Positions 1 to 5,692 of a stretch of DNA of 12,778 nucleotides are shown here, piece after piece. Source of the DNA: CAIWXH01 sp964555675 (GTDB lineage: Bacteria; Chloroflexota; Chloroflexia; Chloroflexales; Chloroflexaceae). A program made the position numbers and the translations under genes. The notes beneath the pieces are model-generated. The model worked only from the letters and a program-made list of their open reading frames with translations, was not told the origin of the DNA and did not search any database. Positions within the stretch are counted from its first letter, which is position 1. Every line of letters starts with the position of its first letter. Where the stretch lies: positions 1-12,778 of the forward strand of contig CAZKTU010000200.1 in assembly GCA_964555675.1 (NCBI GenBank), in the 5' to 3' direction.

Positions 1-34
1 TGCAAACAAAGGGGTCGCAGGGCCCCCCCTGCAA

Positions 35-619
35 CTAATGCTTACCGTTGACCGCCTCGCGGCCGCGCCACACCTGCGAGGCCTTGCGGAAGCCCAGGAA
101 GACCACGACTGCGCTGATGATGGCCACGATCAGGGCGATAATTGGCAGGGCGATCGCGAGGATACTCAGGCCGAGCGAGGCCCCGTCCTCGACCGCGCTG
201 ACCACGGTGTTGCCGGTGCCTGCCGTGGCCGCGGTGACTACGGGGCGCACGGCGGCGCGCGCGGCGTGGGTGCCGCCGGCGGCGACGATGCCCGCGATGC
301 CCACCAGGATCGGGTTGACGCTGGCTACGTCGCCCTGGCTCGCCAAGGCCAGGATCGCCCCGGCGATCGGGCTGATGATCAGGCCCCCGGCGTGCAGCGC
401 GCTGTCGACGGCGGGCACCTTGTCGCCCACGAAGTCGAGGGCGGCCAGGGCCGCGATGATCAGCAGCACGAAGATGTTGGTCAGAAAGCCGAAGGGCTCG
501 GCCAGTTGGATCCAGCCCATGCGGGCGAAGATGCCGATCGTCAGCAGCGGCAGGTAGGCGTTCAGCCCCGAGGCCGTCGCCAGGCCCAGCCCCGTCGCCA
601 GGGCGATGATCCCCTCCAT
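35..619 (-). CDS. DUF4126-type small integral membrane protein
   Basis: A 194-residue, strongly hydrophobic protein. About five membrane segments are visible: residues ~1-30, ~43-62, ~75-95, ~100-115 and ~145-178. The N-terminal 'GLGLATASGLNAYLPLL' segment, the 'VGDKVPAVDSALH' stretch after the second hydrophobic segment, and the Gly/Ala-rich middle match DUF4126 family proteins as I know them. Their biochemical role is unknown. The C-terminus is short and basic (KASQVWRGRE), which suggests it lies in the cytoplasm. The ATG at 617-619 is preceded by an AGAGGGA element 6-7 bases upstream, which supports this start. The stop is TAG. The gene is transcribed divergently from the ABC exporter across a 325-bp spacer. 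No catalytic residues can be named. It could be a small transport or membrane-organising protein, but that is a guess. Confidence 0.8.
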   Translation of the reverse strand: MEGIIALATGLGLATASGLNAYLPLLTIGIFARMGWIQLAEPFGFLTNIFVLLIIAALAALDFVGDKVPAVDSALHAGGLIISPIAGAILALASQGDVASVNPILVGIAGIVAAGGTHAARAAVRPVVTAATAGTGNTVVSAVEDGASLGLSILAIALPIIALIVAIISAVVVFLGFRKASQVWRGREAVNGKH

Positions 620-944
620 AGCGTGTCCCTCTTAGCTAAGTGCAGCGCTCAGATGCGGCCGGGGCCGCGGCGCCGGCGTGGCGACGAGGCCGGCCTGCGA
701 CGGCGCAGCCCGCCGCAGACCGCCCCGCAAACGGTTGACGTCCCGTACCATAGAGACGTCAGGATACCACGAAAAGTTTCGCGCCCCGCCCGTTCTTCCA
801 GGTCGCCCCCGGCCAGATTGGCCGGGCCGCCGGTACGGGGAGGGGGTATGATGAGACCAGAGCCTGATGCGCCCGCGCCGCCGCGGCCTTATACTGCCTG
901 AGTCACCCTTCGCTCACGGAAAGGAGCCTCACGCAGACAATACG
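620..944. other. Divergent intergenic spacer, DUF4126 gene / ABC exporter
   Basis: This is 325 bp without a convincing gene. It holds a 10-bp palindrome CTTAGCTAAG at 631-640, just upstream of the minus-strand gene. Two copies of the 6-bp palindrome GACGTC (737-742 and 755-760) lie 18 bp apart. There are two -10-like boxes facing the exporter: TATGAT at 847-852 and TATACT at 890-895. Neither has a good -35 at normal spacing. On the minus strand a TATGGT box near 747 could serve the DUF4126 gene but also lacks a good -35. Open frames crossing this spacer are GC-driven and are not supported as genes. Confidence 0.45.
890..895 (+). promoter_or_regulatory. Candidate -10 box TATACT upstream of ABC exporter
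   Basis: TATACT differs from the sigma70 -10 consensus at one position and would start transcription near 902, leaving a leader of about 43 nt before the ATG at 945. No recognisable -35 sits 16-18 bp upstream, so support is weak. If this box is used, translation cannot begin at the upstream in-frame ATG at 867. Confidence 0.3.
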
Positions 945-2837
945 ATGGCAAGAGGAAAATCATTCGGGCGGCACATGGCCGCCACCCCCGACGCACCAAA
1001 GCCCACGCCCGAAGAGCCCAAATCCCTCGCCGAGCGCTGGCGCGAGGTGCGCTCAGCCTTCCGCAATGTCCCCAAGGCCCTGGCCCTCGTCTGGCAGTCG
1101 AGCCGCAGCGCCACGCTGCTGATGGCCGCGATCACCATTGTGAGCGGCCTCCTGCCGATCTCGCAGGCCTGGGTCGGCAAGCTGATCGTCGACCAGGTCG
1201 TCGCCGCGGTCACCGGCGGCATCCCCGCTCAGGCCGCCCTCTGGGCTACGGCGCCCTACCTCGGCATCGAGTTCGTGTTGCTGACCCTCGGCGCGGTGCT
1301 CACCCAGGTGCGCAACCTGGCCGAGCATATCCTCAACGCGCGCCTCGGCAATACGATCAACACCGCGATCATCCGCAAGTCCCTCGCCCTCGACCTGCAC
1401 TACTTCGAGGACGCCCAGTTCTACGATAAGCTGCAGAACGCCCGCCGCGAGTCGAGCTGGCGCGCGATGAGTATCATTCGCACCAGCTTCAACCTGGTCG
1501 AGAATGTGATCACCCTGGGCTCGTTCGCCGTGGGCCTGCTGGCCTTCAGCCCCCTGGTGGCCCTGATCCTCTTCGGGGCGACCATCCCGTCGTTCATCGT
1601 GCAGACGCGCTACAGCAAGCTGACCTTCCGGATGCTCACCTGGCGCGCCCCCGAGTTCCGCAGGATGAACTACTTCGAGCACCTGCTCACGGTCGACCAT
1701 AGCGCCAAGGAGATCAAGCTCTTCGGTCTGGGCGAGCCGCTGCTCGGGCGCTACCAGGAGCAGTTCTGGAAGATCGCCCGCGAGGACGAGGCCCTGGCTC
1801 GCCGCCGCTCGCTGATCAGCACCCTGTGGGGCTTCCTCGCCACCGCCAGCTACTACGGCGCCTACGCCTGGATCGTCTGGCAGACGGTCAGCGGCGTGAT
1901 CAGCATCGGCTCGATGACCTTTTACCTGACCCTGTTCCGCCAGAGCCAGGGCACCTTCCAGGGCATCTTCTTCAACACCGGCCAGCTCTACGAGTCGGGC
2001 CTCTTCCTCGAGAACCTGTTCGGTTTCCTCTCGCTGGCGCCCCAGATGATCAGCGGCAAGGGCCGCAAGGTGCCGCGCCCGATCACCCAGGGCATCGAGT
2101 TCCGCAACGTCAGCTTCCGCTACCCCGACCGCGAGGAGTACGCCCTGCATCAGGTGAACCTGACCGTCGGCCCCGGCGAGAAGATCGCCCTGGTGGGCGC
2201 CAACGGCGCCGGCAAGACGACCCTGATCAAGCTGCTGACCAGGCTCTACGACCCGACCGAGGGCGAGATCCTGCTCGATGGGGTCGACCTGCGCGAGTAC
2301 GAGCTCGACGACCTGCGCCAGTGTATCGGGGTGATCTTCCAGGACTTCGTGCGCTACCAGGTCTCGGCCCGCGAGAATATCGGCTTCGGCCAGATCGACG
2401 AGCTGGAGAACGAGGCGCGCATCATCTCGGCCTCCGAGCGCGGCGGCGCCGACGAGGTGGTCGAGCGCCTGCCCCAGGGCTACGATACCATCCTCGGGCG
2501 CTGGTTCGAGAAGGGCGCCGAGCTCTCGGGCGGCCAGTGGCAGAAGATCGCCCTTGGGCGGGCCTTCATGCGCGACAGCGAGGTGCTGGTCCTCGACGAG
2601 CCCACCGCGGCCCTCGACGCCGAGCGCGAGTACGAGATCTTCCAGCGCTTCCGCGAGCTGACCGCCGGGCGCATCGCCTTCCTGATCAGCCACCGCTTCA
2701 GCACCGTGCGTATGGCCGACCGCATCGCCGTGATCGAGGGCGGCCGCATTAGCGAGCTCGGCACCCACCACGATCTGCTCGAGCTCGACGGGACCTACGC
2801 GCGCCTGTTCAATATGCAGGCCGAAGGGTATCGATAA
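945..2837 (+). CDS. ABCB-type ABC exporter, fused permease and ATPase (half-transporter)
   Basis: A 630-residue fused membrane-ATPase protein that should work as a homodimer or heterodimer in the cytoplasmic membrane, using ATP to export a lipid, peptide or drug-like substrate. After a charged N-terminus (~residues 1-65), hydrophobic segments across residues ~65-360 fit the six helices of the exporter fold. The nucleotide-binding domain (~385-625) has every core motif: Walker A GANGAGKT (418-425), Q-loop Q466, signature LSGGQ (527-531), Walker B VLVLDE (547-552) followed by a D-loop, and switch H583. The ATPase therefore looks intact. An in-frame ATG exists at 867. I prefer 945 because AAGGAG lies at 921-926 (spacing is long, 18 nt) and a -10-like box lies between the two; an ATG at 975 is also possible. 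The gene stands alone and ends in a strong terminator stem. Substrate cannot be read from sequence. Confidence 0.92.
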   Translation: MARGKSFGRHMAATPDAPKPTPEEPKSLAERWREVRSAFRNVPKALALVWQSSRSATLLMAAITIVSGLLPISQAWVGKLIVDQVVAAVTGGIPAQAALWATAPYLGIEFVLLTLGAVLTQVRNLAEHILNARLGNTINTAIIRKSLALDLHYFEDAQFYDKLQNARRESSWRAMSIIRTSFNLVENVITLGSFAVGLLAFSPLVALILFGATIPSFIVQTRYSKLTFRMLTWRAPEFRRMNYFEHLLTVDHSAKEIKLFGLGEPLLGRYQEQFWKIAREDEALARRRSLISTLWGFLATASYYGAYAWIVWQTVSGVISIGSMTFYLTLFRQSQGTFQGIFFNTGQLYESGLFLENLFGFLSLAPQMISGKGRKVPRPITQGIEFRNVSFRYPDREEYALHQVNLTVGPGEKIALVGANGAGKTTLIKLLTRLYDPTEGEILLDGVDLREYELDDLRQCIGVIFQDFVRYQVSARENIGFGQIDELENEARIISASERGGADEVVERLPQGYDTILGRWFEKGAELSGGQWQKIALGRAFMRDSEVLVLDEPTAALDAEREYEIFQRFRELTAGRIAFLISHRFSTVRMADRIAVIEGGRISELGTHHDLLELDGTYARLFNMQAEGYR

Positions 2838-2842
2838 ACAAG

Positions 2843-2871
2843 AGGCGTGGAGGGGATAACCCTCCACGCCT
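2843..2871 (+). terminator. Perfect 12-bp stem-loop, terminator of ABC exporter
   Basis: The arms AGGCGTGGAGGG (2843-2854) and CCCTCCACGCCT (2860-2871) pair perfectly around a GATAA loop, starting 5 nt after the exporter stop codon. Any T-tract would fall in the adjacent gap, so intrinsic termination cannot be fully confirmed. It lies between two convergent genes and could serve both directions. Confidence 0.8.
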
Positions 2872-2971
2872 NNNNNNNNNNNNNNNNNNNNNNNNNNNNN
2901 NNNNNNNNNNNNNNNNNNNNNNNNNNNNNNNNNNNNNNNNNNNNNNNNNNNNNNNNNNNNNNNNNNNNNNN
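2872..2971. other. Assembly gap of 100 N
   Basis: There are exactly 100 undetermined bases, the usual placeholder for a scaffold gap of unknown length. It begins immediately after the terminator stem. The true distance between the exporter and the phasin-like gene is unknown, and a small gene or repeat could be hidden here. Confidence 0.98.
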
Positions 2972-2979
2972 CCCTCGTC

Positions 2980-3525
2980 TTACTTCTTGAGGTCGACCGA
3001 GTTGAGGCTGGTGGTGGCCTTGACCATCATCTGGCTGAACTGGGTCTGGGCCTCGACGGCCTTCTGGGCGGCCTCCTGCCAGGTGGCCATGATCTTCTGG
3101 GCCTGGCCCACGTCCCAGCTCTGACCCAGGGCGCTCGGCTCGGCCTTCTTCAGCATCTCGAACCAGTTCTCCGAGAAGCGGACCTGGGTCTCGGTCCAGG
3201 TGCGGGTCATCTCGAGCATCTGGCGGGTCCACTCGACGGCCGTGGCGGGCACGCCGGGCATGGCCGGCATCCCGGGGACGCTGGGCATGCTGGGCATGTT
3301 GACCGACGAGGTGGCGACGCTCTCGGCCCAGAGGCGGGTCAGCTCGAGCTGCTGCTCGAGGGCGTACTTCACGGTGCCGCGCCAGGTGTCCACGGTCTTC
3401 TGCCAGGCCTCGGGGCTCTGGGGCGTCGCCATCACCTGCATCGAAGAGACCCAGCTCTCCCATACCTTCTGCTGTGTGCTGGTATAGGTCTTGAGCATGT
3501 CGTTCGCCTGCTTCGTCCAGTCCAT
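2980..3525 (-). CDS. Phasin / PhaE-like Trp-rich helical protein
   Basis: A 181-residue protein, mostly predicted helix, with 11 tryptophans and no signal peptide or membrane segment. Amphipathic helices full of Trp, Gln, Thr and Met resemble phasins and PhaE-type subunits of class III polyhydroxyalkanoate synthases, which coat storage granules or partner PhaC. This is a similarity by eye and no diagnostic motif is present. A Met-Pro-rich linker (~73-95) separates two halves that look like copies of each other: ML at 10/103, TQ at 17/113, QK at 42/143, TW at 47/148 and A-x-E-x-Q at 55/156. The ATG at 3523-3525 has a textbook SD (AAGGAGG) about 6 nt upstream; the in-frame ATG at 3564 lacks one. 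The gene is divergent from an HMG-CoA lyase-like gene, fitting acyl-CoA and storage metabolism. It is convergent with the exporter across the gap. Confidence 0.65.
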   Translation of the reverse strand: MDWTKQANDMLKTYTSTQQKVWESWVSSMQVMATPQSPEAWQKTVDTWRGTVKYALEQQLELTRLWAESVATSSVNMPSMPSVPGMPAMPGVPATAVEWTRQMLEMTRTWTETQVRFSENWFEMLKKAEPSALGQSWDVGQAQKIMATWQEAAQKAVEAQTQFSQMMVKATTSLNSVDLKK

Positions 3526-3571
3526 GCCGGTCCTCCTTAAACATCTATGCACTGTCGGGTGCAACCCTGCG

Positions 3572-3612
3572 GGTACCTTCGTTCACGCTTGTGCGTATGG
3601 TTCGAGGGTACC
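3572..3612. promoter_or_regulatory. Interrupted dyad in the phasin / HMG-CoA lyase divergent spacer
   Basis: GGTACC occurs at 3572-3577 and 3607-3612. TCG follows one base after the left copy and CGA mirrors it one base before the right copy. The dyad centre holds ACGC (3585-3588) and GCGT (3593-3596) around TTGT. The arms differ in length by three bases, so symmetry is imperfect. It lies between the two divergent start sites and could be an operator for either gene; that is inference. Confidence 0.35.
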
Positions 3613-3682
3613 AAAGATGGTTACAGATGAGTTACGTGTCATCTCAAATGTTTGGGGGCCCGTAGAATTTTGCCGGCGAGGT

Positions 3683-3711
3683 TTGACAAGGCCTCTGGGC
3701 TCCTCTACCAT
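3683..3711 (+). promoter_or_regulatory. Sigma70-type promoter of the HMG-CoA lyase-like gene
   Basis: A perfect -35 TTGACA (3683-3688), a 17-bp spacer and TACCAT (3706-3711, four of six consensus positions including T1, A2 and T6) predict a transcript start near 3718 and a leader of about 34 nt. This is the best promoter in the window. It also rules out translation from the long upstream in-frame extension that starts at 3491. Confidence 0.7.
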
Positions 3712-3751
3712 GAGCCGTGCGGCAGATCCACGGCACCAGAGGAGGTCGATG

Positions 3752-4690
3752 ATGACAGCAGCCGCTGGCCCGCAGGCCCTGCCCCCACGCGTCGCGATCC
3801 GCGAGGTCGGGCCCCGCGATGGTCTCCAGAACGAGGAGGTCATCCTCTCTACTGCAGATAAGCTTCGCCTTATCGACGCCCTGGCCGCCACGGGTCTCGC
3901 CGCGATCGAGGTCGGGGCCTTCGTGAAGCCCCAGAATGTCCCGCAGATGGCCGATACCCCCGCCCTCTTCGCGGCCCTGCGCCGCCGCCCCGGCGTGGTC
4001 TACAGCGCGATCGCGCCGAACCTGTTCGGGGCCAGGCGGGCCGTCGAGGCCGGCGCCGACGCGGTGCAGGTCTTCCTCAGCGCCAGCGAGAGCCACAACC
4101 AGAGTAATGTCAACATGGGCGTCGAGCAGTCCCTGGCCAATGTGGCCGATATGAGCGCGGCCGTGCGCGCGGCCGGGCTGCCCTTCGACGCCGTGCTCTC
4201 GGTGGCCTTCGGCTGCCCCTTCGAGGGCCACGTGCCCATCGCGCGGGTGCTCGAGCTCTGCGCCCGCCTGCTCGAACTGGGCGCCGAGCAGGTGACCCTC
4301 GGCGATACCACGGGGATGGGCCACCCGGTGCTGGTGCAGCAGGTGGTGCGCGCCTTCCACGAGCGCTTCCCCCGCCAGCCCCTGCGTCTGCACCTGCATA
4401 GCGCTCGCGGCGCCGGCCTCGCCAACATCCTGGCCGCCCTGCAGCTCGGGGTGAGCGAGTTCGACAGCAGCGTCGGCGGCATCGGCGGCTGCCCCTTCGC
4501 CCCGGGCGCCCCCGGCAATCTCTGCACCGAGGACCTGACCCATATGCTCCACGAGATGGGTGTCGCCACAGGCCTCGACCTGCCCGCCCTGATGGAGACC
4601 TCGCGCATGCTCGAGGGGATGCTCGGCCACGCGGTGCCCAGCCAAACAATCAAGGCCGGAATCTGCAAACACCTGACCCAGGCTGCGTAA
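3752..4690 (+). CDS. Hydroxymethylglutaryl-CoA lyase-like DRE-TIM protein
   Basis: A 312-residue protein of the size usual for HMG-CoA lyase, which splits HMG-CoA into acetyl-CoA and acetoacetate (leucine and related catabolism, cytosolic). The family signature is clear: EVGPRDGLQNE near the N-terminus with catalytic R22 and metal-binding D23, then SSVGGIGGCPFAPGAPGN with the active-site Cys at 247. The two metal-binding His are present (H214, H216), but the following conserved Asp-Thr is Ser217-Ala218, giving HLHSARG where HxHDTxG is usual. The TIM-barrel body looks full length. GGAGG at 3741-3745 is 6 nt before the ATG at 3752 and only 3 nt before the ATG at 3749, so 3752 is preferred. The corresponding Pseudomonas gene is called mvaB. 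Because of the altered motif it might act on a related acyl-CoA instead; activity is likely but not certain. Confidence 0.88.
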   Translation: MTAAAGPQALPPRVAIREVGPRDGLQNEEVILSTADKLRLIDALAATGLAAIEVGAFVKPQNVPQMADTPALFAALRRRPGVVYSAIAPNLFGARRAVEAGADAVQVFLSASESHNQSNVNMGVEQSLANVADMSAAVRAAGLPFDAVLSVAFGCPFEGHVPIARVLELCARLLELGAEQVTLGDTTGMGHPVLVQQVVRAFHERFPRQPLRLHLHSARGAGLANILAALQLGVSEFDSSVGGIGGCPFAPGAPGNLCTEDLTHMLHEMGVATGLDLPALMETSRMLEGMLGHAVPSQTIKAGICKHLTQAA

Positions 4691-4699
4691 GGCAGGGTT

Positions 4700-4759
4700 C
4701 GTAACCGAGTTACGGTCTTCGCCGCTGCCCGCGGCGGGGCGGAGGGGCCTCAGGCCCCT
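4700..4759 (+). terminator. Three consecutive stem-loops after the HMG-CoA lyase-like gene
   Basis: CGTAAC-CGA-GTTACG (4700-4714), CGCCGC-TGCCC-GCGGCG (4720-4736) and AGGGGCC-TCA-GGCCCCT (4743-4759) form three short perfect stems just beyond the stop codon. No T-tract follows, so this is a weak or factor-assisted terminator candidate. The 4691-4825 spacer holds these stems and a heptamer repeat, and nothing that looks like a gene. Confidence 0.45.
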
Positions 4760-4797
4760 GCAACGAGTGGATGAACCTCGTCTAACGGGGCCCGGCT

Positions 4798-4818
4798 CAT
4801 CCTTCATCCATCATCCTT
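4798..4818. repeat. Three tandem heptamers CATCCWT upstream of the SDR gene
   Basis: CATCCTT, CATCCAT and CATCCTT follow each other exactly with a 7-bp period and end 7 bp before the ATG at 4826, where a ribosome binding site would be expected. The tract is pure pyrimidine apart from the A residues and offers no SD pairing. Confidence 0.75.
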
Positions 4819-4825
4819 CCAAACT

Positions 4826-5692
4826 ATGGACCCACACGGCAAAGTCGTCATCATCACGGGGGCCTCGGCGGGGATCGGGGCGGCCACAGCGCGGCGTTTT
4901 GCCGCGGCCGGGGCGCGCCTGGCCCTGGCCGCCCGCTCGCGCGAGGCCCTGGAGCGCCTGGCCGCCACGCTGCCCGGGGCGCCCCTGGTGGCGCCGACCG
5001 ATGTGAGCGACCCGGGGGCCTGTCAGGCGCTGATCGACCAGACGGTCGCCCGCTTCGGGCGGGTCGATATCTTGATCAATAATGCCGGGGTCGGCCTGGC
5101 CGGGCCGGTCGCCGCCCTCGACCCGGGCGACCTCGAGCGGGCCATGGCCGTCGACCTGCTCGGCCCCTTGCGCCTGATCCAGGCCGCCCTGCCGCATATG
5201 GCCGGCCGCGGGCAGATCATCAATGTCTCCAGCGTCCTGGCCGCCCAGCCCCTACCCTACCTGGGGGGGTACGCCGCCGCCAAGGCCGGCCTCGAGCGGC
5301 TCAGCGAGGCCCTGCGCATGGAGCTGCGCGGCACCGGCGTGGCCGTGAGCGTGGTGCGCCCCGGCACCACCCGCACGGGCTTCGGCGCGCACCGGCTCGG
5401 CGCGGGCAGCGAGCGCCGCCGCGTCGCGCCGAAGGGCGTCCCCCCCGAGGCCGTGGCCGCGACGATTCTGCGCGCCGCCCGTCGCGAGCCGCGCCTGGCC
5501 TATGTCGGCCTCGGCGACCGCCTCACGCTCTGGCTCGCGGCCATGCTGCCCGGCCCGGTCGAGGGTATACTGAGCCGTACGATCAGCTGGGAGAGCGCGG
5601 GGCCGGGGATGACGCCGGGGCGCGCGGACGCGCAGACGAGGGGGCCGGGGGACGAGCAGACCGGGCGACCGGCAGATGGGGAGTATGTGTGA
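4826..5692 (+). CDS. Short-chain dehydrogenase/reductase (classical SDR)
   Basis: A 288-residue NAD(P)-dependent oxidoreductase, cytosolic. The Rossmann motif TGASAGIG is at residues 11-18, an Arg after strand 2 (R37) suggests NADP(H), NNAG is at 85-88, and the catalytic set is S136, Y149 and K153 (YAAAK). The structural Asn of the classical tetrad appears as Asp (VDLLG, D110). Substrate is unknown. Residues beyond ~253 depart from the fold: about 35 residues rich in Gly, Asp, Arg and Gln, encoded by a repetitive GC-rich tract, so the ancestral protein probably ended earlier. No SD precedes the ATG; the bases there are a pyrimidine heptamer repeat. The stop TGA overlaps the GTG start of the tricorn-like gene (GTGA), indicating translational coupling and probable co-transcription. 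Confidence 0.88.
   Translation: MDPHGKVVIITGASAGIGAATARRFAAAGARLALAARSREALERLAATLPGAPLVAPTDVSDPGACQALIDQTVARFGRVDILINNAGVGLAGPVAALDPGDLERAMAVDLLGPLRLIQAALPHMAGRGQIINVSSVLAAQPLPYLGGYAAAKAGLERLSEALRMELRGTGVAVSVVRPGTTRTGFGAHRLGAGSERRRVAPKGVPPEAVAATILRAARREPRLAYVGLGDRLTLWLAAMLPGPVEGILSRTISWESAGPGMTPGRADAQTRGPGDEQTGRPADGEYV
5566..5571 (+). promoter_or_regulatory. Candidate internal -10 box TATACT before the tricorn-like gene
   Basis: GGTATACT lies inside the 3' part of the SDR gene, about 118 bp before the tricorn-like GTG start. It matches the G-preceded TATnnT boxes seen before other genes here. No -35 is evident, so it is only a candidate for extra transcription of the protease. Confidence 0.2.
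5599..5688. repeat. Low-complexity GC-rich tract forming the SDR C-terminal tail
   Basis: The 10-mer GGGGCCGGGG occurs at 5599-5608 and 5641-5650. A 13-mer GGACGMGCAGACS occurs at 5626-5638 and 5650-5662. The tract encodes a Gly/Asp/Arg/Gln-rich tail of no recognised fold and also supplies the GGGGAG ribosome binding site of the next gene. Confidence 0.6.

Noticed and set aside
38..901. Plus-strand open frames opposite the DUF4126 gene
   Set aside because: The products are rich in Asp, Gly, Arg and Gln without structure. The minus-strand frame gives a coherent membrane protein with an SD.
867..944. ABC exporter start at ATG 867
   Set aside because: There is no good SD, the added residues are Arg-rich spacer translation, and a -10-like box lies downstream of it. 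The ATG at 945 is preferred, although its SD spacing is long.
1053..2867. A 604-codon minus-strand open frame opposite the ABC exporter
   Set aside because: Its composition is an artefact of high GC, and the plus strand carries all ABC motifs. It also starts inside the terminator stem.
3491..3751. N-terminal extension of the HMG-CoA lyase-like protein
   Set aside because: The extension would begin upstream of the TTGACA/TACCAT promoter, overlaps the divergent gene, and shows no homology-like sequence. The SD supports 3752.
4798..4818. Heptamer repeats considered as a CRISPR-like array
   Set aside because: The units are 7 bp, contiguous and lack spacers, so this is a simple tandem repeat.
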